Source: Blasia pusilla (Eukaryota; Marchantiophyta; Marchantiopsida; Blasiales). Taken from it: DNA of 64,000 nt. Below are positions 21,445 to 31,139 of the stretch, piece after piece (the stretch's first letter is position 1; the number at the start of each line of letters is the position of its first letter). The stretch spans positions 8,990,001-9,054,000 of the forward strand of contig CM114271.1 of assembly GCA_050084515.1 (NCBI GenBank). The letters are read 5' to 3'. Both the position numbers and the translations under genes were made by a program. Below the pieces are notes generated by a model. That model made no database searches and had not been told where the DNA came from. It saw only the letters and a list, made by a program, of their open reading frames with translations.

Positions 21445-22033
21445 CACTTGGAACCCGTCGGAGTCCTGGTAACTCAAAAATTACCCGAAGCTAACCGAAG
21501 CCTGCAACCCGTCGGCATCGGACGGGTTGCACGCGCTAAACACATTGTCGAAGCGAGCAACCCGTCGCTCTCCGACGAGTTGCTTGGATACCGCTCCTTC
21601 TTGCCCGAAGATGCCGGAGGCGTGTAAACCGTCTGATCCCGACGAGTTCCGCGGGTGCCTCGCCTTTTAGCCCAAAGACGGCGAGGCGTGCAACCCGTCG
21701 CCCTCCAACGGGTTGCGCAAGGTCCTCGCCTTGTGGTGCAGCCAGCCAGACTCCGACGACTTGCACGGGAAGCCCTCGTTCTTAACCCTTGATGAGGGAA
21801 GCGTGCAACCCAAAGGTCTCCGACGGATTGCCCAAGATACGTCCCGTTCCCGTCCCAAACACGGCGGAGGCGCGCAACATGTCGGTCTCCGACGGGTTGC
21901 GCGGGTACCTCGCGTTCTTTTCCGAAGACGACGGAGGTGCTCAACCCGTCGGTCTCCGACGGGTTGCTCGTGCACGTGGCGACGTACCCAAGATGGCGGA
22001 GCCGCGCAACCTGTTGGACTCCGACGGGTTGCC
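21445..22033. repeat. 66-bp-period palindrome array between divergent promoters
   Basis: Ten copies starting at about 21448, 21504, 21557, 21624, 21690, 21738, 21804, 21874, 21941 and 22006. Intervals are mostly 65-70 bp with two near 50. Linkers are GC-rich and share weak words such as CGAAGACGGCGGAG. The array ends about 90 bp upstream of the plus-strand TATA box. Dyad sites at a regular interval next to two promoters look like operator or iteron sites. Confidence 0.8.
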
Positions 22034-22121
22034 ATTTTTCACGTCTGGACTTCCGTAACATCCGGCACGTCGCCGTCGAAAGGACGACAGGACCCAACGG
22101 TCAGCCCAACGGCTAGAAAAG

Positions 22122-22129
22122 TATAAATA
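22122..22129 (+). promoter_or_regulatory. TATA box of copy C ParB/MTase-like gene
   Basis: TATAAATA followed by GGGCAGAAATCGCTCATTTCC; copy D has a similar TATA and leader at 13283. Transcription would begin near 22150. Confidence 0.6.
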
Positions 22130-22277
22130 GGGCAGAAATCGCTCATTTCCGGTTTCTCATTTCGCGATCTTCATTCCTCACTCTCCCGCGCAGCTGCTGA
22201 TCAGATACGAAGGGGCATTTCACACGGCGACACATCGCGAGTCGATAGGAGGGAACGAGAGCGAGACCGTTTGACGC

Positions 22278-23056
22278 AACGACAGCAAGACGGTTCGACC
22301 GAGCGATCACGGGACGATTCGAGCTACCCATCAAGGCGATTCGAGCTCCCATCTCGACATCAGCAAGGCGATTGATCAAGGGATTCGTCGTGGACATAGG
22401 TGGAGGCATTTCCGGAAAAAACGACGAGGAAAATCACAAGCCAACAAGTCTGGGAGCTTCACTCCGAAGTCCATTAGGACTCCTGCGTCAGCTTCTCCTG
22501 GGCCTCGTTCGGCGAATGAAATCAGGCAGCAGGAAATCGAGGAGCGGGAAAGGGAAGCGGAGATGCACAACCAAGTGCTTCTTGCGAGACATGTTCAAGA
22601 GGTGCTAGATAAATAGAACGCAGAGGCTGAGACGTCGCAGGCCTTGAAGAAAAGGATCGCCGACGAAAAGAGAGAAAAGAAGCGTTTGGACGCGTCGGTG
22701 AGGAGGGCAGAATTGGCTAAAGCGAGGAGGGAAAAAGCGATAGCCATTGACGATAGCCCAACCCGTCCAACCGCAACCATCCCCCGGACTTCGTGGGGGA
22801 AATGTCCCCCATGAAGTCCGGGGACACAATCAACATAGTGGAAACGCCAGAAGTTGAAATTGATGACGATGAGGTCAGGAGGACCGCCAGCGTGGAGATG
22901 GTGGACATGGCCGAAGAAGCCGCAGAGCGGTCATTCTTCACTCCAAGCCCAGCGGAGGACATCGACCTCTATCGGATCGACGAGTTCCCTGTCGATTTGC
23001 CAGGTTTTGTCTCAGACAAGTTAGCTGGTCAAGAAACCGACCCCATTTTCGAGCGG
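22278..23056 (+). pseudogene. Copy C exon 1 (coiled coil and acidic segment)
   Basis: The frame is open from about 22278, with no ATG, through SIRTPASASPGPRSANEIRQ and the charged helix. A TAG is at 22614-22616. The helix resumes as DEKREKKRLDASVRRAELAK. A small fold-back (22782-22823) disrupts the frame before MSPMKSGDTIN and the acidic DIDLYRIDEFPVDLP. Ends GAGCGG followed by a GTAAGA donor at 23057. The start codon may lie in an upstream exon or have been lost. Confidence 0.5.
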
Positions 23057-23146
23057 GTAAGAGAGGTTCTGGGTTTTTTGAATTATGTGAATTGCAATTC
23101 ATTGGGATTTCAGTGTAGCTTATTCCTCTTGTCCCGGTTCTGACAG

Positions 23147-23619
23147 ATGGTAAAGCTGATGGCACTCATGGAGGGCCACAACGCCCCGAGGATTCCACTC
23201 TGCCGATTGCGGACAATGGAATACGTCTGCGAAATTCAGTCCGACGAGGACATCGCGAAGCTAAAACAATCGGCGGCGACAGCATCCTACGTCGACAACT
23301 TTCCTCCCTTCTATGTTCAGCCTTACGACGAGCATGGAACCCAAGCTCTATTTACCGAGGAGGACTTGGAAAAGCTCGACACATTCTGGAGGATGCGAGA
23401 CCAGGATTTCAAAAGGCAAGTTGAGGGCACGGAATTCAGCTGGATGAGGAATCTGCATTTCTTCATCTGGGATGGAAATCACAGGTTCATGGCGTGGACC
23501 AAATTTGCGGAGGAGCAGCCCAATTCATAGGAGGCACATTTCTGCGTGAAGGCAGTGGTCCTTCACCCATACCCTCATCACATGGCGACGGTGGAGATGG
23601 CAATGCATGCCATGAACAC
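23147..23619 (+). CDS. Copy C exon 2, ParB/sulfiredoxin-like domain
   Basis: Begins after CTGACAG and reads MVKLMALMEGHNAPRIP, YVDNFPPFYVQPYDEHGT and FFIWDGNHRFMAWTKF (DGNHR at 23468-23485), then HPYPHHMATVEMAM. Only one stop, TAG at about 23528, separates it from an open exon, making this the best preserved version of the domain. Ends at a GTGAGT donor. It precedes the methyltransferase halves, the order found in phage/plasmid ParB-methyltransferase fusions. Confidence 0.55.
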
Positions 23620-23640
23620 GTGAGTATCTTTAACACTTCC

Positions 23641-24040
23641 GCAACTCGTCAGACTCCGACGAGTTGCTCGATTGATGGATGGGTTAGGTTTGTTTCTACC
23701 GAAAGCAACTCGTCGGACTCCGACGGGTTGCTCGACTGCACGCTTTTTCGGATGTTTTTTTAAGATTGCAACTCGTCGGACTCCGACGACTTGTTTGATT
23801 GACCATAGATTTAACTAGTTTTTGGCCCAAAGCAAACCGTCGGAGTCCGACGGGCTGCTCGATAGGCCGCCTTGTGAGGATGTTTTTTGAAGAATGCAAC
23901 TCGTCGGACTCCGACGAGTTGTTCGAGTGATTGCAGGTTTAGAAGGTTTTTTCCCCAAAGCAACCCGTCGGACTCCAATGGGTTGCTTGCCTCGAAACTA
24001 TTTTTGGCCGAAATCAACCCGTCGGACTTCGACGGGTTGC
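23641..24040. repeat. Palindrome array in copy C intron 2
   Basis: Copies at about 23641, 23705, 23768, 23831, 23896, 23961 and 24013; period close to 64 bp. Those at 23641 and 23896 have ACTCG paired with CGAGT. Confidence 0.85.
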
Positions 24041-24077
24041 TTTGGGGAAAAAACCTTCTAAACCTGCAGTCACTCGA
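23923..24077. repeat. 49-bp near-perfect inverted repeat
   Basis: Arms 23923-23971 and 24029-24077 are reverse complements with about two mismatches, separated by 57 bp. The right arm replaces the first 0.5 kb of the large exon, which resumes directly at 24078. Confidence 0.8.
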
Positions 24078-25625
24078 GTTTAGGAGGATACGACTGATGA
24101 AAATCAGTCTCGAGGGCTTAGAGGCCCAGAAGAGGGCGGCACACCATCCTCCGGGTGTGTCCGATCCAGTGATCTTGCATTGGCTACGCGAATGGTCATT
24201 CTGGGACGCGCTATGGTAATCGGGAAGTCCGTCGGCCGGACGGCCGCAAGCGGAGCTCGTAAGATTAGAGCCCATTTCCGGAAGCAAACCTTGAAAGTTC
24301 CGAGATTTCGAGGTTTGGCTCGACGACATCCGGGACAAGCCAACCAAAAACCCAGGATTCAAGACCATGTTCAAGGTTTGCGTCCTCCCTCAGGCAGAGC
24401 TTGACGAAGAAGTAGAGGGGAACAAACGGGATCAAGCGAAGAAGAAGCAAGATCTACAGGAGCAGAGGGCCGATTCTGTTTGACTAAAAGCTTCCCAACG
24501 GATGGTCTTCAGGTACCTTGTCCAGTGTAAGAACGCAGGTACGTGCGGAAAATTACCGGTAGCCTTGAAATTGTGGGATTCGCCGCCGGATGCAAAGACA
24601 TTCTCCATGTACGACGTGGAGATGGGGCAGCACATGTCTGATTGGGAGGTGGAGAATTGCCCCATTTGGCTCGACTTCAACGACCCTGAAGACATCACGG
24701 ATAAGGACTTACGAGTGCTTCATGATGCAATGGCCTCAGGACAAGACGACACCCCCAATTTTGTCCAGCCTGAAGCTTCTTCGGAGGAGATACAGAAGAG
24801 CAGGCCCACGAGACAGCTGAGTTGGATTCCAAGGTCCACACAGCCAAAGACAAATCCACAGCGGGTCTCAAAGGCAAGGCAAGGGGAGGGAAAAATTTAG
24901 AGGCCGAGTCTTCCCAAAGAGAGGCTGAAGATTCAAGGCCAGAGGCGGAATCGTCCGGACGAGCGAGGAGAGAGGGTTGGACCAGGTCCTCGGCAAAAAA
25001 AACGCCACCAGAATCTGAGGTCATAGAAACCCCGACAAGCCGTCCCCAGGCTAGGGAGAAGCGGAAGCGAGAGGTGCCCGGGTTGTCCCAAGGAGAATAC
25101 AGCCCATCATCCTTGGGAAGACACAGACAAACAACGACCCGGACAACGACCCGGACAACGACCCGGACCCGGAGCGTCCTCCTTCAGTTCACTCCTTTAC
25201 TGGATGAGCTGAAGAGCTTCAGTTCTCAAGCGTCAACAGCAGCCATCGAGAAATTGACAACGCTGGGACGGAAGCTCCAACAAAATGGGCATGCTGCCTA
25301 GACGGTGAATGGAGTGGTCGAAGAGGTTGCAGTGGATCTCTTGATTGCCGATATGCCCTCGGGGTTGCGACTTTGGGGCGAGAATCCGTCGGATGAGGTA
25401 CCCGAGTGGAATGTGCCGCTCTCTTATGACCAGATTGCACTTTTGTTCTCCTTTGCAGACGCCTATCTGAGTGACATGGGCTACTTCTTGGTGTTGACTC
25501 GGAGGGAGCGAGGACGAGCTCTTCAACCCTCCAAGCGTCAAGAGGTCGCTAAAGTGGAGGACGGCACAACTGTCGTGGATCATCGAAATGAGTACCCACT
25601 CCGATCCGCGACGTCAGTCGATTCG
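24078..25625 (+). pseudogene. Copy C large exon, 5'-deleted
   Basis: Resumes inside the exon at FRRIRLMKISLEG. It carries MYDVEMGQHMSDWEVENCPIW, the charged linker, a short ACGACCCGGACA tandem (about 25134-25168) and the motif-IV-like VAVDLLIADMPSG (25335-25364; DMPS in place of DPPW). LLFSFADAYLSDMGYFLVL follows. Frameshifts lie near 24240, 24780, 24820 and 25500, with stops at 24481 and 25300. The donor GTAAGG is at 25626. Confidence 0.55.
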
Positions 25626-25699
25626 GTAAGGCTCAATTCTGTACTATAATTTCAATTATATTTTAATGATGTGTATAATGAGAGTCAATCTGGGTTTTT

Positions 25700-26095
25700 T
25701 TTGTCCGTGAGCAACCCGTCGGAAGGCGACGGGTTGCAGGCTTAGAGCAGCCCATGCTTGGCTGAGAGCAACCCGTCGGTTTTCGACGGGTTGTATCTTT
25801 CCCACATACAGGGAAAACCGCGGTGTACGTGCAACCCGACGGGTTGCAGATGCTTTTGGTTTTTCCCAGTTGATTTTGATTTTTGGATGCAACCCGTCTG
25901 ATAGCCACGGGTTGATCTCAGGCGAGCATGGGCTGCTCTAGGCCAGAAACCCGTCGCCTTCCGACGGGTTGCTCACGGACAAAAACAACGGAGCCCGACG
26001 GGTTGTTTTGTCCCTGACCAACCTGTCGGAAGGCGACGGGTTGGTCCGGGAGAAAACAACCCATCGGACTTCGACAGGTTGATCCAAAGTCAGTT
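25700..26095. repeat. Palindrome array in copy C intron before last exon
   Basis: About seven copies (25709, 25768, 25830 with the centre deleted, 25888, 25948, 26000-26045, 26070). Two adjacent TGACCAACC/GGTTGGTC variants occur near 26015-26045. Confidence 0.8.
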
Positions 26096-26160
26096 ATTGA
26101 AAATGTTCTCAAGGCGACTTCTTTAGTTTCTGACATTGTTTCCAACGTCTTCGATTCTAG

Positions 26161-26668
26161 ATGGACCACTACTACGCCTCATCGCTTCGTTCGCCCGAGC
26201 ACAATTTCTAGGTGTTCAAGATCCAGGATCCTGTGGATCCATGCTCAGATGGGTATAGCTTAGATAGTTTGTACAATTCCCCCCCGGGAATTTACATGCA
26301 AGACAGTACCCCCCTTCTGGGAGGAAGGGAAAAGTCGCCAGCCTTCATGGAAACGCTCATCGAGCTCTGCTCAAGGCCGGGTGACTTGGTGTTCGACTTA
26401 GTGGGACTTTCAGGGGCAAGTATCAAAGGCGCCTGGCAGAGTGGCAGGAACATTCTCTCGCCTTGAGGGAAGGCAGAACTGCTTGACCTTTACAAGGAGG
26501 CAAAGGCGAATCACGAAAGGCTCGTTGGGGGCATAACTCTCCACGGGGCCGAAAAGCTCGGTTCCGAGCCACCCTTGGTAGTGACTCCATCGTCACTTCC
26601 AACGATTCCCAAAATCGGAGGGCAAGGCTGAAAGTGATTTTGCAAGAGCTCTTGACGATGACGAGTGA
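26161..26668 (+). pseudogene. Copy C last methyltransferase-like exon
   Basis: Starts ATGGACCACT after an AG acceptor. The first 17 codons contain a shift and a stop (about 26209). LYNSPPGIYM, LIELCSRPGDLVFDLVGLSG and WQSGRNIL follow in one frame, then frameshifts after 26455. The end TCTTGACGATGACGAGTGAG keeps the GTGAGT donor-like site. The motif I glycine-serine-glycine that is Arg in copy B is intact here. Confidence 0.6.
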
Positions 26669-28380
26669 GTTCAAAGAACTCAACGACCAACCTTTGATCG
26701 GCACATTTGGAGTAGGGAGTTTTTGATAATGAGGCAAAAGATTTCATAGAATAGATCAAATGTCTGATTCAAGCTTTTTTCGGATGATATAAAGCGAGTA
26801 AGATTTTTTCGATCGATGGTGGTGCTTATAAATGTTTTCTGATCATTTTTTGTCTTTTCGAATGTGATCGTCTATGTACTCCACGGACTTCTATTTTGCA
26901 ACCCGTCGGATTTCTCTTGCTTGCAACTTTCACTTTATGACCATCGCAACCCGCCGGATTTCTCCTCCTTGCAACTTTTGCTTTTTGACCATCGCACCCT
27001 TTTTACCACCTCCAGGCAACTCCGTCTGATTCCGACAGTTGCCCGATCGGACCCTTTCCTGTTGGTCCAACTTAAGAGGCGATCTGGCGGGCTTCTTCCC
27101 TTGGCACCTTCCCTCAACTCGTAAAGGCGCGAGGCTTCTTTTCTTCTCTCGACGCATTGATTCCTTCTACCTGTGCGGTTGCCATAATGGTATTACCGGG
27201 GACGGAGCAGATATTGATACTAGATGGGTGTCACATTGCAGAGCGTGCAAGGTATACTGCCGAGGAAGGTGGTGGGACTCGAGATAGGTTACATGGGACC
27301 GTTATGGTGTACCTAGGGGGGGGCCAAGGCTCTCGACCCGCCAACATTTTCGATCCCCGTCTACAATCGGCCGAGGAGCCACTTGAATCCCGGGACATTC
27401 CTTTGGTATGCATCACCGAGGAGAGTTAGGAGTAAATTTGTAGATGACGAGGCTAAAGAAATCATAGACTAGGTGAAATGTACATTTTCGAGGTTCCTTC
27501 GGAGGTAATAAAGACGAGATTTTTTCAACCCATAATGGTGTTTGTAAAAGTTTGTTGGAATATGTTTTTGGACTTGTGGATTGTGTTCTTTTAGCTACTC
27601 GTAATTACACCGCAACCCGTATGATTCCGACTTTTTGCTTTTTGCCCACTGCAACTTTTTAACCATTTCCAGGCAACCTGTCGGATTCCGAGAGGTTGAC
27701 TGCTTGAGTGATCGGACTCTATCCCGGTGAGACCAACTTCTGGCGCATTATGGCGGGCTTCTTGAATTTTGGCTCGTTCCCCTTCATTCGTCCAACCAGT
27801 TGTAGGCTTCTTTTCTTGTCTAAGATGTGCAGGATTCCTACTACCTGTCGGATTGCCATTTCGGATTCCCAACCCGTTAGATCGTCGTGGGTGCAGGGTA
27901 GAAGAAAATCACTTCTAAAAATCTTTCCTCTTTTATGGTGAGCTTTCTTATGGGTTGGGAGGGGTGGAGCTTCTCGGTTTCTCAGCCTTAGGATCTGATT
28001 TGTTCACATTTCAGAAAGTTGGTCTTGAGCAGACACCATTCATAACCGACAAAAAGTTGGTTATGGGGCAATTTAGGGGAGGCCATGATGCAGGCAACAA
28101 TCCCTGCAAAAAGAGAGGTACCCATCCGGGTGGTCCTCCAACAAAAATACCAAGGGCACTGCTTTTTGTTGACCGAGACAGGGAATGTTAAGAAACTTAG
28201 GCTCACATGGAGAGTGATGGAAAAATGTTTAGGGTGGTCTTATGATGTCTCCTTTTTTCTCGCCCCCACGAAAGAGGAGGTTTTTTTAGGGCCAAATATG
28301 GACCACTAAATACTCTCTTCTAAAGATTTCCTGAATTTTAAAGCAAACAAAAATTTCAAATATGTCAAAAAGTTTTGAAG
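26669..28380 (+). other. 3' region of copy C
   Basis: Collinear with copies A and B. It contains degenerate palindrome half-sites (26897, 26946), a broken version of the AHIDTG...DDEAKEIID frame (about 27180-27472), and the KVGLEQTPFITD / GGHDAGNNPCKKRG block (about 28010-28190) with a CAG acceptor-like site just before it. No other gene is visible. Confidence 0.5.
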
Positions 28381-28480
28381 AGAGGAGGCGGATTTGGCCT
28401 TTTTTTTTTTAAAGAGAGACTCTCCTCTCTTCCTCTCTTCCTCTCCTCTCTTACTCTCTCCTGACAGAATACCAGCCCCC
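28381..28480 (-). repeat. Right terminal inverted repeat of the 10-kb element
   Basis: A pyrimidine-rich run that, read inward, gives GGGGGCTGGTATTCTGTC and then GAGAGTAAGAGAGGAGAGG. It matches the copy-A terminus at 2815-2885 and, apart from a 19-base segment, the left end at 18511. Confidence 0.75.
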
Positions 28481-28490
28481 GTATGAGAGG

Positions 28491-28736
28491 GGCATGGCAG
28501 AGTCGGAGGAACATTCTCTGCCTTGAGGGAAGGCCTGAACTTTTTGACCTTTGCAAAGAGGCAAAGGCAGATTACGAGAGGCTGGTGGGAGTACACAGCT
28601 CGCCTCCAAAGCCAAGTGCTCCAGCTGCAGAGCCTCCATTGGTAGTCACACCATCATCACTTCCTGCAATTTTGAACATTGAGAGGGCAAGACGGATGGT
28701 AATTCTGGAAGAGCTCTTGGACGATGACGAGTGAGT
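28491..28736 (+). pseudogene. Copy D last methyltransferase-like exon, 3' part (fragment E)
   Basis: Resumes exactly where 18510 stopped, with WQSRRNILCLEGRPELFDLC and the proline-rich tail ending EELLDDDE at a TGA inside GAGTGAGT. The frame is intact. Its divergence pattern matches copy D (for example MRG where others have IKG), consistent with one exon split by insertion. Confidence 0.75.
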
Positions 28737-28797
28737 TGAAATATTTCTCGAGTTCAATCGATTGAAGCCTTTTGGAGTTGGGATTTAGGGGTTTCAA

Positions 28798-29070
28798 GCG
28801 ACGGAGCACATATTGATATTGGATGGGTGTCACCTTGTAGAGCATACAAGATTTATTTCCATGGAAGGCATTGGGACTCAAATCATCACACATGGGACCA
28901 AGATGGTGTACCTAGGGGGGAGCTAAGGCTCTCGAACTCCCCTACATTCTCAATCCCCATCTACAATCGGCTAGAGAAGCCACTTGTATCCCAAGACATT
29001 CCTTTTGTATAGGAACCTAGGAAAGTTAGGAGTAAATTTTTAAATGATGAGGCTGAAGAAATCATAGACA
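28798..29070 (+). pseudogene. Putative C-terminal exon, copy D/E
   Basis: AHIDIGWVSPCRAYKIYF, GVPRGELRLSNSP, then a TAG at about 29010 where copies A and B read on to VDDEAEEIID. It lies only about 60 bp after the preceding exon, unlike the roughly 470 bp in copy B. Confidence 0.4.
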
Positions 29071-31138
29071 ATTTGAAATGTAAATTTCGGAGTTTCCCTC
29101 AAATGTAATAAAAGACTTTTTGTTTTTCTACACCGATGGTTTCTGAAGAGTTTCAGAATTGTTGTGCTTCTATGTTTGGTTGAGCTCGTCCTTGATTGTG
29201 TCTTGATGTCTGTACTGGATGGTCTTTATTTTGCAACCCGTTAAATTCCAACAGGTTGCAAACCAAAGACAAAGTTTGCAACTTGTCGGATTCCGACAGG
29301 TTGCAAACCAAAGACCGGGTTTGCAACTTTTCGAATTCCAACAAGTTGTAAGAGTTAATATTGTTTCTTCTCTTCTTATTTCTCCCCTCTAGGACTTTTT
29401 TGTAATTTTTTTCTGATTGACTTGAATAGTCTATGATTTTGTTTCTCCTTTGCTGTGGTAATCTCTAGTGGACATCTTTTTTTCATCTTCCAACCCGTTG
29501 GCCGACAGGTTGCAAGCCAAAAATGGAACTTGGATGACTCAAGATGTATGCATAAATTCTCGTGTCTTGCGATATTTGCAAACCAAGTTGACCAAGTTAC
29601 AACCGAGACTCTCTTGCAACCTTATTTTTAACCCCATTTTGTGTCATCCAATCAGGCAAGTTGTCGGATTCTGATAGGTTGCATGTGAGGATGATTGGCT
29701 TCTTAGCGTTTCATTCTCTTTATTTTCTATTCTTCATGTATCTCTTATGCATTTTTCACTTTTAACGTCCTCCAATCGGTCGGATTCCGAAAAGTTGGCT
29801 GCTTGAGCATTTTCTTTTCATGTTTGTCCATCCTTTTAGGCATTCTGGAAGGCTTCTTCACTTTTGCCCCGTTCCCCCATTATCTTCAAACCATTATTCT
29901 CTAACACGTTATTTCTGAGACCTGTCAGATTCCTACAACTTGCCGGATTTTGACATGTTGCATGACTCAGGTTGATTGGCTTCTAATCCAACAAGTTGCA
30001 TGAATCAGGTTGATTTCCTTCTAATCGTTTCATTTGTTGGGTTTTCTATTCTTTATTTGGCTCTTTTGCATTTTCCACTTTTGACGTCCTCTTGTCCACT
30101 CCTGAAATCTGCCACAATACTAGCCCACCTCTTCCATGCATGCCTACTCGTTGGTGACTCTAGGAACATCTTCTAGATTGATGCCATGTCTTGCAACAAG
30201 TCTGATTCTAACAGGTTGTACAAGTTCAAACCTCGTAACAACTTTGATTTAGTTATTTTATCTTGCAACCTGTTGGATTGCGACAAGTTGGAAGATAAAG
30301 ACAAAAATGATATTACTTGCAAGTTGTCGAATTGCGACACGTTGCAAACATTGTTAATGATTTCATTTTCGTTCAGAACATGGACTTATGTCTCTAAAGT
30401 GTTCCTCATATTGTCATATCTTGCAACCTGTCGGATTCTAATGGGTTGCAACGCAGAATGGAACCACTCGTCAAGATCCTTCTTCAAATGGATATGAAGT
30501 TTCCACAACTTTGGAAGATGACATGCAAGCTGGGATGAATCCTAATCTTGTTTCCTCTTGCTCCCCCATTTTCTTCAAACCATACTTTTGGAAAATCTGA
30601 TTTTTTTAGAGGTTGCAAGCTTCTCTCATGAGATTCCCTTGCAAATATGAATTCTTAACTCTGTCATTTTTCACAATTTATACCACAATTTTCAATTCAC
30701 TCTTTGCAACTTCCAACCGCCTCCTTCTCGTTTCCTTCATTGTATTGGCTTCCTTCACAAGTCTGTCATGACTGGTTGTTAGATTTTCTCAAAGTTTTGG
30801 GGATGAGGGTGGGAGTCTTGGATAAAGAGCCCACTGTAGCGTATTTTCAAATACGAGGATGCAACTGGTGTTTATTAGTAAATCCTTGTTCTGCAAATAG
30901 TTTTGTACCCTTAAAATTGTCTCCAGATGATTATGTAATTATAATATACCCTGTGGCTGGCTTACCATTTTGTTGGCTCATAGTCCAAATTCAGAACAAA
31001 GTTGGAAAAATGGGGTTAGTTTTGGCCCCAATCTGGTCCACTTGTTACTCTCTTGTGAGTTTTTTTGCATTTGAAAGAGAGAAAAATATAAAGAAATGTC
31101 ATGAAGTTTTGAAGAGAGGAGGCAGATTTGGCCTTGGC
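29071..31138 (+). other. 3' region of copy D/E with degenerate palindromes
   Basis: About eight decayed palindromes (29236, 29279, 29322, 29650, 30193, 30262, 30320, 30424) in AT-richer DNA. The end (about 31010-31138) aligns with the subterminal part of copy C (28270-28400). The right terminal repeat is missing, replaced by a retrotransposon. An open frame at 30704-31273 overlaps this and is not supported by homology. Confidence 0.5.
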
Positions 31139-31139
31139 A

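Larger units (their letters stand above)
18511..28480. mobile_element. 10-kb TIR transposon carrying SWIM and ParB/MTase-like genes (copy C unit)
   Basis: Flanked by a perfect 10-bp direct repeat GTATGAGAGG (18501-18510 and 28481-28490) that interrupts an exon which resumes on the other side. Ends: AGGAGCGGTAAGAGG on the left. On the right, read inward, GGGGGCTGG, a 19-base extra segment, then GTAAGAGAGGAGAGG. Both continue into GGAAGAGAGGAAGAGAGG. Contents in order: SWIM-type gene (minus), bidirectional promoter space with palindromes, ParB/MTase-like gene (plus), 3' region. A 9-11 bp target duplication and long purine-rich TIRs are typical of Mutator-like elements, as is a SWIM domain. No DDE triad was found, so superfamily assignment is inference. 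Confidence 0.75.

Noticed and set aside
21445-22033. CRISPR-like array (palindromic repeats about 27 bp with about 40-bp spacers)
   Set aside because: Repeats are imperfect, spacers vary and share words, the same repeats fill introns, and the surroundings are eukaryotic with no cas genes.
21474-22126. Overlapping open frames of 76-207 codons on both strands
   Set aside because: They arise from the GC-rich palindrome array, which opens frames on both strands; no codon logic or conservation between copies.
22143-22409. Minus-strand 88-codon ORF with an ATG near the copy C promoter
   Set aside because: Antisense to the leader and exon 1 of the ParB/MTase-like gene; no support on its own strand.
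18511-28480. Assigning the unit to the KDZ/Zisupton superfamily, known to carry DNA-modification genes
   Set aside because: No KDZ-type catalytic motif was seen and the 10-bp duplication fits Mutator-like elements better; left as unclassified TIR element.
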